DNA from: Cristatella mucedo | Lineage: Eukaryota; Bryozoa; Phylactolaemata; Cristatellidae | DNA length: 60,000 nt | Reading direction: 5' to 3' | NCBI GenBank assembly: GCA_009760855.2 | Contig: WPIO01000014.1 | Location: 2,046,001-2,106,000 of the forward strand | Shown here: one piece after another, positions 10,420-21,073 of the stretch | How positions within the stretch are numbered: position 1 is the first letter of the stretch | Layout: every line of letters starts with the position of its first letter | Made by a program: the position numbers and the translations under genes | Notes under the pieces: model-generated | Told to the model about the DNA's origin: nothing | Seen by the model: the letters and a program-made list of their open reading frames with translations, nothing else | The model's database searches: none

Positions 10420-11337
10420 CTCTACGTGCTTATGCGTGCTGACACTGAGCATGCTGCCACTAACCACATATTTACATGCTGACTCTGTACTAGGTGTCAT
10501 ATTCCAAAGCGACCTGTCGTTAGACGACCATATCAGCTCCACAGTCAAATCCACCTATTTTCAGCTTCATAACATTGCTAAAATTCGGGCTTGTTTAGAT
10601 AAAGATACCGCGTCCAAGTTGGTCCATGCATTCGTAACATCCCGTCTCGACTTCTGCAACTCACTGCTCACTGGCCTACCAGCATGTGCGATCAAGCGAT
10701 TGCAGCTGGTGCAAAACTCGGCAGCTAGACTTGTCTGTCGTGAGCGTCGCAGTTGCCACATTACTCCACTTCGCGCCGACCTGCACTGGCTACCAGTCAA
10801 GCAACGGATTGACTTCAAGGTTTTGTCGCTCACTTTGAGGTCCCTCCATTCTGTGGCTCCAGCCTATCTGTCAGATATACTACCCCATCAGGCCAAGCAT
10901 CGTACCACCCGCTTTTCGGAATCCAACAGTCTAGAAATACCTCGTACAAGCCTTAAATCCATTGGAGACCGTGTACTTAGTTCGTATGCTCCCAAAGCCT
11001 GGAACTCCTTCCCGACCTGCGTCAGAACATCCCCCGACCTGACCACATTTAAAAGGAACCTAAAAACACACCTATTTAGGACAGCATTTGGTGGGTCCCT
11101 GTGATTCGTCCTTGATGTGCTTATGCGTGCTGACCCTGTGCATGCTGCCACTAACCACATTCGCATGCTGACCCTGTGCATGTCACCCCTAGCCATATTA
11201 TTCATTTCGTTTGTTTTTCAAGCATGATTTTACTTACCATTCAATTGCATTTCACTTTACAGCAAATGTAAAGCGCCTAGAGAGAGATTAAGTTCTCCGA
11301 GGGTGCTTTATCAAGTGAATTATTATTATTATTATTA
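10420..11337 (+). mobile_element. LINE-A copy: ORF2 C-terminus, 3' UTR and ATT tail
   Basis: An open frame to 11104 encodes the LINE-A region downstream of the reverse transcriptase, with FQSDLSLDDHISSTVKS, LVQNSAARLVCRERRSC, LHWLPVKQRIDFKVLSL and APKAWNSFPTCVRTSPDL. These are typical of L2/CR1-clade elements. The 3' UTR follows, with the hairpin AGCGCCTAGAGAGAG..TTCTCCGAGGGTGCT, and ends in (ATT)n at about 11320-11337. The stretch 10420-10489 resembles the 3' UTR placed directly in front of the coding part, so the copy is rearranged. Confidence 0.85.
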
Positions 11338-11497
11338 CATGTCACCCATAAACAATGTTGTGCTTGCTGTCATCGAGTATGCTACTACTAACCATTCGAT
11401 CATGCTTCCTTTCCAGAAAATGTAAAGTGCACAGAAATAAATTGAGTTCTCTGAGACCACTAAATCAAATATATTATTATATTATATTATCCCTATT
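11338..11497 (+). mobile_element. LINE-A2 subfamily 3' end
   Basis: A second, shorter 3' end (CTACTAACCATTCGATCATG and AAAGTGCACAGAAATAAATT) starts in the ATT tail of the preceding LINE-A copy and ends in its own ATTATATT tail. It matches copies at 31.3 and 32.9 kb. Confidence 0.75.
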
Positions 11498-11599
11498 ATT
11501 ATTATATTATCCTGATGCCAAATTTAGCTTCTTACTGAAGCTAAGAAGCTTTAAAATACACTTGACCAGACCAAACTCCGTCAGCCATTTCTAGATCTT

Positions 11600-11825
11600 G
11601 GAGGCTTCTAGTATTCAGACGTTGATGGAACAGAGCTGTACAACGAAGTATTTGACTGCAAAATGCTTCTTGCCACATGTCACGACTCGCCACTAAAGAA
11701 ACCATTGGAACTCGTGTCTTTAATTGTCAGTTAAGGAGAAGATATGTTTCCTAATTTGAGAGTTGCCTTGCAAATTCTTCTCACCATATCTGTATCAGTT
11801 GCCAGTTGTGAGCATTCCTTTTACA
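11600..11825 (+). pseudogene. hAT-type transposase C-terminal remnant, part 1
   Basis: The frame reads DVDGTELYNEVFDCKMLL..PLELVSLIVS, has a stop, then PNLRVALQILLTISVSVASC and EHSFYKLN. This matches the hAT C-terminal dimerisation domain, whose usual form is FPNL..AL.ILLTIPVSVASAERSFSKLK. The in-frame stop near 11733, the loss of the upstream transposase body and the interruption at about 11826 show that it is dead. Zinc-finger MYM-type host genes derived from hAT elements share this domain, but the decay here argues for a transposon relic. Confidence 0.75.
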
Positions 11826-12020
11826 AACTGAATAGTAATAGTAATACATTTGCATAGCGTCCTCAGAGAACTTAACCTCTTTCTAGCCACTTCACGGATG
11901 CTGTATAGAAAGCATTGCTAAGCGATTGGTGGTAACATCCACAAACAGCAGGCATAGTGTAAGCAGGTACATGCACACGAAGAATGAATCGCGAAGACCC
12001 ATCAAATACTGTGGATAATC
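11826..12020 (-). mobile_element. LINE-A 3' end inserted in the hAT remnant
   Basis: On the plus strand it reads AATAGTAATAGTAATACATT, then GCGTCCTCAGAGAACTTAAC and CACGAAGAATGAATCGCGAA, the reverse complement of the LINE-A 3' UTR. Both sides continue the hAT frame, so this is a nested insertion. The far boundary is accurate to about 10 bp. Confidence 0.75.
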
Positions 12021-12165
12021 CTATCTGATCTGAGAGCATCAATAAGGCAAGATCGACGCTCTGATTTGACCTTGTTTAGCATAGAGAAAGGAACACTGGA
12101 AAATATTGACGTTCAAACTGTAATGAACCAGCTTGCCACGTTCAAGGCCAGAAAAAATTGTCTAA
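12021..12165 (+). pseudogene. hAT-type transposase C-terminal remnant, part 2
   Basis: ILSDLRASIRQDRRSDLTLF, then SIEKGTLENIDVQTVMNQLA and TFKARKN, continues the hAT dimerisation domain (family form LRSTM.QERL..LALLSIE..). It directly follows the inserted LINE tail. Confidence 0.75.
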
Positions 12166-13980
12166 GCTGTGGTAGTGTGTATAGTGTGATAGTATGTGAG
12201 CTGTGATAGCTACCTTGTAAGGTACTACAGTTAAAAAAACTTTCTCGACTCTATATGCCTGCTAGCGTGTGGTTTTTTGCAGTTCTTCTGCGGTGGAGCT
12301 ATTTTGTAGCAATTTTTGACAAGGGGAGGGGGCGCCATTTGTAGCTTTAGTCCCGGGCGCCGAAAGGTCTCACTACGCCTAGGTCTAGCTCTTGGGTAGG
12401 AGAAGTTGGCCAAGTAAGTAGTGGTGTTGGAGTTGTGGAGTTGTGAGTTGAAGTCGTGGTGTTGGATGTTGGCTCCCGGTCTCGCCGAGTTATGCAGCAC
12501 CTGGATTCGTGCCGGCGATTCGTGCTCAGGCGATTCTGCCACGCACGCAAGGGAACGAGTATCCAAGGCCCGAGCGGAGCTGGATAGCTCGCTCGTTGTT
12601 TATTCCGCTTTCCCCGTGTAGCGTGTTCGTGACCCCCCCCCCCCGTGTGTTGGCGTCTTTCGGTGGAAGCTCACGACTGCGGTAGTTGTTGACTCGGACT
12701 AGCCAAGCAGTTACTCAGCCAGCCGGGATTTGGACGGCGTACGCTCGTACTGTTGGACTCGGTACAACGACAGGACTGCAGAAGCCGACTGACCCCAACT
12801 AACACGTTTGTTCGCGCTAGCTGCGTCGTCTTGCGCCCCCATAGTGTACTGTGTATATGACCCTCCCTGTAGACTTGTTTAGTCCCCCGTTGTTGTTGGC
12901 GCATGCGTTTTTATAAAGAGGTTTACCCTGACGGCTGCTCGTCTTACCCTAGCTCGGCGGCATGGTGAGCGGCAGCGTGGCCGGAGTATGGCGGGGTTTG
13001 GCGGGAATTAGCCTCCGATCCCTGGAACTCGGTTGCATAGTTATGACGCTGAGTCCTCTGTGAAACTTTAAAAGAGTCCACCAAAAATTTCACTGCTGCA
13101 CAGTCGCCATCTTGGCAGAGCTGTGCGGATCTTAAGCTGGGAAAGCATTGTTTTCCGACTACTTTCAGTGGAATAATTCCCACACTCTTCGCCCGCCCGG
13201 GGTTCCCGGGCGGAGAGCCTTCTAAATGAGCGCATCTTCTTTCTGCGGCTCGTCTCTGGGGGGGGGGAGAGAAAGGGCAAGATGTTCACACTGCATGGCA
13301 CCCGCGCCTCGTCATGGACTGTGGCCGTTTGCCCTATTAACTGTCGAATCAGCGCACAGATCTTGCAGCAAAGCATTAAGATGAGTCTAACGGGCCATCT
13401 GAGGCTGTAACGCCGCTATCGTATCGTACGTAATGGAGCGGCACGCACAAGTAGTGGAAATGGCCGTAGAGAGGTGAGGCGTCGCTAAGACGACCTGGTG
13501 AACGATGCCCCAGAGTTTCAATACCCGACCTTTGCCTCTGCGGAGAATTTATTATGTAGGAGGGACACACGCGAGCAGGTAGCTACTGGCTCGGACTTGC
13601 TTGCTGGCAATCGATGCCACGCTGGCTTGGCAGCTAAGCCTTCAAAGATCAGCACCCGGACCTTTTTACAACTCTTTTCTGGCTGTATTGTGGCTTTTTG
13701 CAGCATTTAAATAAATTGCCCCACTCTGGACACTGGTAGGTAATAACATTAATAATCTCAATCATAGTGTGTTTATATCTCGCCAAAGAAACTGGATGTA
13801 GTTGCATTCCAGAAAGAAAGCGTGTCAATTGGTTACATTAGATATATTGCTCGAAATGTCAGAATGTGAAGCAAATTATAGGAAATCTCACGCACGCGGA
13901 CTGAGAAAATAAAAATGCTGTACCTTGCAGCTCAGTTTTAGCGCCTTGTTATGTAATCGAGTCAGTAGATTAAGTCGCAC
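12166..13980. other. GC-rich, no gene recognised; C and G homopolymers
   Basis: CpG-rich over about 12280-13400, with C12 at 12633-12644 and a G run near 13260. The open frames here are short, overlap on both strands and have no domain. It could be a promoter-proximal CpG island or non-coding first exon, but nothing in the sequence decides that. Confidence 0.4.
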
Positions 13981-14612
13981 AAATAATAATAATAAATTTG
14001 ATATAGCGCCCCAGAGAACTCAATCTCTTTCTAGGCACTTTAGATTTGCTGCGAAGGAAGCTCAATCGAATGGCTAGTGGTAGCATGCTCATTGACGGCA
14101 AGCATAAAATAATAAGTGGTGACATGCACATGGTTAGCACGCAAATATGGTTATTGGCAGAATGCACAGTGTCAGCACGAATAAGCACACAAAGGACGTT
14201 TCACGTGGACCCACTAAATGCTGTGATAAATAGATGCATTTTTAATTTCTTTTTAAATGCGGTCAAGTAAGGGGAAGTCGTGAAGCAAGTTGAAAGTGAG
14301 TTCCAGGGTTTAGGAGCATGCTACGAAGAGGCACGGTCTCCAAAGGATTTGAGGTTCGTATGAGGTATTGGCAGAAGACTAGATTCGAAAAGCGAGTAGT
14401 ACGATGCTTAGCCTGGTGGGGCAGTAGATCGGATAGGTAGGCTGGAGCCAAAGAATGAAGGGACTTAAAAGTGAGAGACTAACCTTAAATTCGATGCGTT
14501 GCTTGAAAGTAAGCCAGTGCAGGTCGGCAAAAAGTGGCGAAAATGTGTGTGGCAACTGCGACTCTCACGACGGACAAGCCTAGCTGCAGAGTTTTGCCAA
14601 AGCTGTAACCGT
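13981..14612 (-). mobile_element. LINE-A2 copy with 3' tail, degraded ORF
   Basis: On the minus strand the order is a degraded APAYLSDLLPHQAKHRTTRF coding stretch, then the 3' UTR (plus-strand GGTAGCATGCTCATTGACGG), the AGAACTCAATCTCTTTCTAG hairpin arm and an AAT tail at 13984-13998. Several deletions relative to the 49-kb copy. Confidence 0.8.
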
Positions 14613-14759
14613 TAAGTAGATAAGCTGCTTAACGGGGAGCCAGTCAAGATAAGAAGCCAGAAGTGGTGTATTGTGAAAGTTGTGACATTCAAGATCGACT
14701 TAACTCTAGCTTCCCGGCTTTGCATCAACTGTGGGCTTCTTATTGCAGAGGCAAAAAGA

Positions 14760-15254
14760 CGACACGAACGTAATAGTACGGGCGAGCGGCGGGCGGCCGC
14801 CGAACCGGACGCCCAGAACCGGACGCACATTCGAGATTGTACTGGAACCCTGGCTTGGCTTTGCACATCGATATCCCAAGCTGAAAAGATTGGCCAAGCA
14901 CCTTGGGCCGATCCGAAAGGAAGTAGCGTGGCAGCGTGGCGACGGGGCTACACTTTCAATCGCTCTGAATGCCTGGTGCCTGGAGTCTCAGTCGGCGTAA
15001 TGTGTCGGTGCGCTCGTCCATCGCACGTTCTTGCTCGTGCCCGGGAGTGCGCCCTCCGCCACCACCGCTGCCATCTCCCCAGCCCTTGCTGCGCCCGATC
15101 GGGCTGGGCCGCCTGCTGCTTGGAGACCGTTGTTGCGTGTTTATTTGCTTTTCGCCGGGCCATATTGTTAATCGGGGCCGAGCCAGCGTTCAACAGTCCT
15201 GCAGGGCGGAGGGGGGAGGTTGGTCTGTGTAAATCGCCCTGCCGACTGGCCGAA
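14760..15254 (+). promoter_or_regulatory. CpG-rich 5' region of CD225 gene 1
   Basis: High CpG density with stretches such as GGGCGAGCGGCGGGCGGCCG, running up to the start codon at 15255. I see no TATA box at a fitting distance, so a CpG-island type promoter or 5' UTR is the likely reading. A long open frame enters from 14673 in the same phase as the CDS, but its upstream sequence has no counterpart in the paralogue. Confidence 0.4.
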
Positions 15255-15383
15255 ATGGACACCGGCAAGGTTCATCCGACGCAGTCCGACCGACAGCCGG
15301 TCCCGCCGCCGAATTCGCCGCCGCCGGCGTATCTGCCGGCTCAGTACGTCTTCGTTGACTATCCTCAGCTGGGAGGAACGCAG
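15255..15383 (+). CDS. CD225/dispanin family protein 1, exon 1
   Basis: Encodes residues 1-43, starting MDTGKVHPTQ, with the Pro-rich runs PVPPPNSPPPAYLP and then YVFVDYPQLGGTQ. This is the expected cytosolic Pro-rich N-tail of dispanins. The exon ends at CAG followed by the donor GTCAGA, in phase 0. I chose ATG 15255 because the minus-strand paralogue starts MDTSKV in the same way and the context CGAAATGG is good. An in-frame upstream extension exists but is not conserved. It joins to 20381-20659 and gives a 135-residue protein. Confidence 0.85.
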
Positions 15384-16079
15384 GTCAGACGGAGTTCGTG
15401 CGCGGCTGAGCGAGGCTGGTTGCACTTGTCTCTACGCCTTCTTGTGTGTGAGGCAGCAGCCCGTTCGCCGAGACCCGCTCCCCGGTGCCATGCCATGCAC
15501 GTTCGCCGGCCGCCCAGCGAAGCCGCCCTCTGAGCATTGCAGCACAGCCAGGGATCGATAGGTCTATTTTCTTTTCCGAGAACCAGCTCTCGAGGCGCGA
15601 TAGAGCTGAACAAGAGCTTTTAGGAAATTAGAAGCGAGACGCAATACTAACGCACGATTCATATTTAAAAGCTGCCGACGGAACACGAGCGCGTCTCCAT
15701 ATCGCTACAGGCGCCGAGGTCCCCTCTCGGCCTGATTCTCCAGCCGCCTCAAGCTGTGCGTCGGACTCGGCGTAAAGCACGCCCTGCTGCCAGTGAGGTT
15801 CACAAAAATTAGAGCGTACCGGACGGAATGTTTTCCCAATAACTAAAAGGGGTATTGACCGAAGGAGTGGTACAGAAGACGAATCGAGGGTGATAGAGGG
15901 CTGAGCACTGGCGCCCGCAGGAGAACATCAAGGAGGCGCCAAATCGACCGACTCTGGCCCTAGTCAGGCACTTATATCAGGTTCATTTGCATAGGACCTT
16001 AACTAAACCATCCAGGCATTAGAGCGGGAACTTAAAGGGCGTGCCTAAAGTCGTAACTCTGGGCGTCGTCACGTAATGC

Positions 16080-16395
16080 ACTGTAATGTAGTTTACCTCC
16101 ATCTGTAACTCCACAGAGGCACAACGACTCAGTTGGCGTAGCGGTGGAGAGTTTTCTTTAGCACACTCAAAGCCTAAGCGTCTTTTGGTTCGCAAACGGT
16201 AACAACATAATTCACAGTTCTAAGAAAGGACCAAGTGAGAAGCACAGCTGCGGCGGGAGGTCAGTCGAGGAAGTGAGTAGCATGGAAGTAGCTACTCATG
16301 ACATCTGGAAAGGACGTGCCAATGTCCACAGCAGGAGACCAGGTGCCATTACGCGAGAACTGTGTGAGTGAGTTCCACAGTCTACGACCTGCAGA
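16080..16395 (-). mobile_element. LINE-B 3' end
   Basis: The reverse complement matches the LINE-B 3' region. Plus-strand markers are GTAATGTAGTTTACCTCCAT, AAGTGAGTAGCATGGAAGTA and GAGTTCCACAGTCTACGACC, each shared with the 36-kb copy. The coding part is lost. Confidence 0.8.
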
Positions 16396-16439
16396 GGAGT
16401 TTCCGCTTCGGGTCTGTCCATGAGGCTGGGATCCGCTGG

Positions 16440-16700
16440 CCCCTACGGAGAAATAGAGGGCAGTCGGAGGGGCAGAAGAACGATTTAGAGAGGGAGCGAT
16501 AGGAGGGAGACGGAGAGTGAGGTAGGAAGCTGAGATTCTGCAAGGAAACCGCAGTAGGCGGAGAGGGGCGGGGAGAGAGAGGGAGGGAGAGGGGTGGAGG
16601 AAGAGTCCAGAACGAAGAGAGAGGAGGGAGAGAGAGAGAGAGAGGAGGGAGGGGCGGAGAGAGGGGGAAGGAAAGAGTGGGGGGGGGAGGTAACAATCGA
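16440..16700. repeat. Polypurine (G/A-rich) tract
   Basis: Over 250 bp the plus strand is nearly all G and A, with runs such as GGGAGAGAGAGAGAGAGAGG and a G9 near 16680. The Pro/Leu/Ser-rich minus-strand open frame here (16382-16759) reflects this composition. Confidence 0.85.
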
Positions 16701-17741
16701 CGAGGGTGAGAGCAGGCCCCTTGGCAGTAGCAGTGAGCTAGAGGGAGGCTAAACTCCACGGTAGGGTACCCGGAAGAATTATGTAAGGTAATCTCGGGAA
16801 TGCCCTAAGGAACGTCCCTCCGCCCCATGGAAGCCCGAAAGCCGGTCCCATTGGCTGCCGGCTGCCCTGGGGAGGAGGGACCAGGCTTACAGAGCCGAGG
16901 GGGCAGCGAGACCCGGCCGTAGTATCGGCCGCGGTCGGGACACCGATAGATGCGCCCCGCCTGAGCAGAGGGACTGGTCGCTTTTTGACGAGGCGGGGCT
17001 AAAGAGGCTTCCGGGGCGTGGCACTTTTCGCATCGCAATGTTGGTAGGCTTTTAGAGGCGAGGCTATAATTTCACTTAAAGGGGCGATCCTATCAAGAGG
17101 GAGTAGCAAGCAGCCTGTCTGCACGGGCCCGTTTTGGTGCACAGCTATATGCTCCCCATTGGATGGAGCGCTGAAAGTATTTATAGATGGGCTTAAAAAT
17201 TCATCCGCAGGCTGGGACACCATCGGCTCGCGAAACTTTAGACTCTCGCAATGTACGGCGTATCAATTTGTTTCGGTGAATATCACTTTCGGGTGGCCCA
17301 GTGCTGCCTTCGAGAAGTTTCATTCAGGGGGGAGCAAACTAAGTTAGTTATCTTTGGATGGGAGTGATTAGATCTCTGGGGCAGCTCGAGTTCTGTGCGG
17401 AGTTTTAGTTGACTTGTCCACACACAGGGGATTACTTATCCGTGGACTCTTCGACTAATTTTTCTGACGGGTTTTGCGTCAGGTAAAGGTCAAAAGAGGT
17501 CTAAAAAGGTAAAGGTCACGCTAAATTTGGGTCCAATTTAGCCGTCATCAAAAAGCTCCCTTGCCACGGGCCTGAGAGGGAGTGATCGGAGAAAAAGAGG
17601 GTGGGCGGATGGCAGGAAAAGAACGACAGGCAGACGCGCGTGATGGAGCGAAGTCGTCGGAGCTGCCGACGGAAGCTGCGGGAGCGAGCCCGAGAAACGT
17701 TTCAAGTAAAAAAAGAACAAGACAGACCGACTGCGAAAATT

Positions 17742-19363
17742 AATAATAATAATAATAATAATGCACTTGATAAAGCGCCCTCAGAGGACTTAGTTTCTCT
17801 CTAGGCGCTTTACATTTGCTGCAAAGAAAAATGCAATTTATTGGTGAGTAATATCATGCTTGATTAACAAACAAAATGAATAACATGGCTAGGGGTGACA
17901 TGCACAGGGTCAGCATGCGAATGTGGTTAGTGGCAGCATGCACAGTGCCAGCCCTCATAAGCACATGAAGAACGAGTCACAGAGACCCACTAGATGCTGT
18001 CCTAAATAGGTGTGCTTGTACTTTTTAAATGTGGTCAAGTCAGGGGACGATCTGACGCAAGTCGGGAGGGAGTTTCAGGCTTTGGGAGCATACGAACTAA
18101 TGCACGGTCTCTAAAAGATTTGAGGTTTGTACGAGGTATTTCTAGACTGTTGGATTCCGAAAAGCGGGTGGTATGATGCTTGGGCTGGTGGGGGAGTATA
18201 TCTGAGAGATAGGCTGGAGCCAAAGAATGAAGTGACCTAAAAGGGAGCGACAAATTCTTGAAGTCAATCCGTTGCTTGACTGGTAGCCAGTGCAGGTCGG
18301 CGAGAAGTGGAGTAATGTGGCAACTGCGACGCTCACGACAGACAAGCCTAGCTACGGAGTTTTGCACCAGCTGTAATCGCCTGATCGTACATGCCGGTAG
18401 GCCAACAAGCAGTGAGTTGCAGAAGTATAGACTGAATGTCACGAATGCATGGACCAACTTAGACGTGGTATCCTTATCTTAACAAGCCCGAATTTTAGCA
18501 ATGTTATGAAGCTGAAAATAGGCAGATTTGACTGTGGTGCTGATGTGGTCGTCTAACGAGAGGTCGCTTTGGAATATGACACCTACATTTCGAGCTGATT
18601 CGACAGGAGATATGCTGGCAGAGCCAATTTTGAGCGTCAGCCTTTACAGTTTCTGAATCACACTGGGTTTGCCCATAACTAGTGAGTTAGTTTTAGCATC
18701 GTTTAGTTTTAGGAAACTGGCTGCCATCCGTGTGCGGATGTCATCAATACATGCAGCAAGTGAGTTGAGAGAATTTGAGGTGCTCGAAGGTTGGGAGGGA
18801 TCAAAGCAAAGGTACAACTGAGTGTCATCAGCATAGAAGTGAAAGCCTAGATTGTGCTTGGCAACCTCATCAGCAAGATGGAGGGTATAAACCGTGAAAA
18901 GAATCGGACCAAGCATGGAGCCTATTTCAGAGGTACCTCAGATGATCTTTGTCCATTCAATACTCTGGAGTCAATACTGCGGAGTCTCCCACTGAGATAG
19001 GACCTGAACCACTGCAGAGCAGTGCCAGTGATGCCCAGGCGAGATGAGAGGCGCTTTAGAAGAACTTTGTGATCGATAGTATCAAAAGCTGTCGAGAGAT
19101 CGAGCAAAACAAGCAGAGACACTCTACCCATGTCTGCATTCGTAAGTAGGTCGTTGTACACCTTAAGCAATACTAACTCTGTGGAGTGATTAGCTCTAAA
19201 ACCAGACTGGAACTTACTAGCAAGGTGTGAAGTTTCGATATATGAGTTCAACTGGTCCGCCACGACCCGTTCCAGTGTCTTTGATAGGAATGGTAGAAGG
19301 GAGACTGGGCGGTAGTTGCTTAAGTTCTCTTGGTCTAGTGTCGCTTTCTTGAGAAGTACCTAG
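17742..19363 (-). mobile_element. LINE-A copy with reverse transcriptase domain, 5'-truncated
   Basis: The longest LINE-A copy here. In order on the minus strand: NYRPVSLLPFLSKTLERVV, FQSGFRANHSTELVLLKVY, motif A with LLDLSTAFDTIDH (catalytic Asp), a WFRSYLSGR stretch, GPILFTVYTL, the catalytic YADDTQLYL box, FLKLNDAKTNSLVMGKPS, then the C-terminal VQNSVARLVCRERRSC and LHWLPVKQRIDFKNLSL regions, the 3' UTR and an AAT tail at 17742-17762. A few extra bases near 18920 give a stop and a frameshift between motif A and the YADD box, and more breaks follow, so it is inactive. The endonuclease and 5' end are missing. It lies antisense in the gene 1 intron. Confidence 0.9.
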
Positions 19364-19813
19364 AAAGAGGCGAAAATGCTCAAACTCATCGGCGAAATCC
19401 GATTATGTTTTCGTTCATTTGCCTTGGCCTGTACGTCAACCCCCCCCCCCACAAACACCGGTTGCCGAAACTCGTCGTCGCTTAGTTTATTGGTAACCCG
19501 CACAGTATCTGAAATGAACAATGCCAACAAGCAGGAGCACGCTCCGGACGCTTCCGGTCTAGTATACGAGGACGTAGCATATAGCATGCCGACGAAAGTC
19601 TGCAGCTGCAGCGTAGCACCCACTGCATCCCTCCCAAGCTGTTCCGGGATGATCGAAGCTTCCTGGCCGCTAAACATCCCACTCCCTTAAGGGCAAGTGC
19701 AATCACCGTTCCGCATTGAATGCCAACCAATGCGTACACCTCAGCACCATTACCTACGCGGAGGTTTGCATTCGGTAACGATAATAAAATAGACACACAT
19801 CTAAATGTCGAAT

Positions 19814-19899
19814 CCGTGTGAGTGTGCGTGCGTGCGCGGCGTGCGGGCGTGCGTGTGTGTGCGTGTGTGTGTGTGTGTGTGTGTAAATGTGTGTGTGAG
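19814..19899. repeat. (GT)n / GTGC microsatellite
   Basis: Run of GT with interspersed GC, longest at 19850-19884. Minus-strand Thr/His-rich open frames are by-products. Confidence 0.9.
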
Positions 19900-20148
19900 T
19901 AACGAATTGCCAATGGACAAGCGACTTAAAACGAATAAGAAACACGCATCTGCACCAACATAATAAAGAAATCTAAAAGATTTTTCCAATAAAGAGTTTC
20001 CTTATTGACTCTTATTCTCGGTCGAAATAGAATTTTCGGCAAGGCCGAAGAAAAGTTTGTGGTCAGGTGCTTGTAAAGAGCTTTTTGAGCTCGACAAAAA
20101 AGCAGTCAAAACTGCACGGTGCTTAGACGACTTCGTTTGTCTAAGCGT

Positions 20149-20282
20149 GCTGGCTTGGCTCAGTGGTTAAGGTGCTCGCCCCGAGCGAGGTCTTGGGCTC
20201 AAGCCCCGTGACATGTGTGAAGTGCCTGAATAGAGACTACGCTCTTACATGGCGCTATACAAATGAATTATATTTAATTTTA
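20149..20282 (+). mobile_element. tRNA-derived SINE (SINE-1)
   Basis: TGGCTCAGTGGTTAAGGTG (A box) and GGGCTCAAGCCCC (B box) are followed by GAAGTGCCTGAATAGAGACT, a GGCGCTATACAAATG tail and an AT-rich end. It is in sense orientation, 98 bp upstream of the gene 1 exon 2 acceptor. Confidence 0.85.
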
Positions 20283-20380
20283 TCTATATTCAGTAAGCGG
20301 TCTCGGGGAAGCGCTGGCAGAGAGTCGGGATTTGAACTCGTCGCTGCACTCGCCCTTTCGCCGTCATACTTTCATTGTAG

Positions 20381-20659
20381 GGAACCCAACGCTCTGCGTC
20401 TCCTCCGCCGACCTACCTGGGCTGGTCCATAGTGAATTTGATTCTCTGCTGCCTCCCGCTGGGAATCGCCGCCACAGTATACTCCGCCTCGGCGCTGGAG
20501 CACCTGTCGGCCGGCCGGCTGGACGAGGTCCGCAGGCGGGCGAGCGCCGCGCGCGTCCTGAACATCGTCGGCTCCCTGCTCGGCATTCTCACGTGGCTCG
20601 GCCTCGGAGCCGTGGTGGTTGTCTTCGCCTTCTTCGTCCCTATCCCTAATCAGGACTGA
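20381..20659 (+). CDS. CD225/dispanin family protein 1, exon 2
   Basis: Encodes residues 44-135 and the complete CD225 domain. The acceptor is TTTCATTGTAG, read in phase 0. Residues 55-80 form the first hydrophobic segment, with WSIVNLILCCLPLGIAATVY. The Cys66-Cys67 pair is at the position palmitoylated in IFITM proteins (family knowledge). The conserved loop follows (LSAGRLDEVRRRASAARVLN), then a second membrane segment at about 103-129 that holds the G107xxxG111 motif. The tail is only PIPNQD. The likely role is a small two-pass or re-entrant membrane protein of plasma or endosomal membranes. Dispanins range from antiviral IFITMs to synaptic SynDIG/PRRT proteins, and the subfamily cannot be set from sequence alone. 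It converges with gene 2. Confidence 0.92.
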   Translation, partial: GTQRSASPPPTYLGWSIVNLILCCLPLGIAATVYSASALEHLSAGRLDEVRRRASAARVLNIVGSLLGILTWLGLGAVVVVFAFFVPIPNQD

Positions 20660-21073
20660 AGCAGCGCGGCCCCAGCTCTGGCGGCCGTCGAGGGTCAAAG
20701 GTTATTGAACCGCCTCACTTTTCGAGCCGGCCTATTAGGTTGCCTCTGCCGACGAGCTACACCTGAGTGCTTGGGTGGCTTCCAACGCGGGACCGTCAGA
20801 GTGATCCCACCACTCAGTGCGAGTGTTTCTCACGCGCTGCGTATCGATTTAATTTGACCCAGACATAACGCAAGCAGCCGTCCTACGGGGTCGATGGCGT
20901 GCAATCGCTGACCATGCGTCCACTCGACGATTTGACCACTCCTTCCCTGTGTGCAGTAAGTACACTTGCGGCGATTCTGCCGAGTGCAGAGTTTAGAAGT
21001 AAGACTCTGCATGATACATGAAGCTTCTCTAATTACCAGAAAGAGATCTAATTCACTTTGAATGCGAAATAAA
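20660..21073 (+). terminator. 3' UTR and poly(A) signal of CD225 gene 1
   Basis: The first AATAAA after the stop is at 21068-21073, which would give a 3' UTR of about 430 bp. No repeat intervenes. Cleavage is expected 10-30 bp further on. Confidence 0.5.

Larger units (their letters stand above)
15384..20380 (+). other. Intron of CD225 gene 1
   Basis: A 4997-bp phase-0 intron from GTCAGA to TTTCATTGTAG. It contains a LINE-B piece, a polypurine tract, a 1.6-kb antisense LINE-A copy, a GT microsatellite and, 98 bp before the acceptor, a SINE-1 copy. The stretches 15540-16075, 16750-17740 and 19365-19810 hold nothing I recognise. Confidence 0.8.

Noticed and set aside
10567-10833. Minus-strand frame recurring at 49684-49950, and its plus-strand relative at 18258-18482
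   Set aside because: The conserved frame is the antisense of the LINE-A C-terminal coding region; recurrence follows LINE copies.
14673-15254. In-frame extension upstream of the CD225 gene 1 start
   Set aside because: CpG-rich composition keeps several frames open, and the paralogue conserves only the MDT(G/S)KV start.
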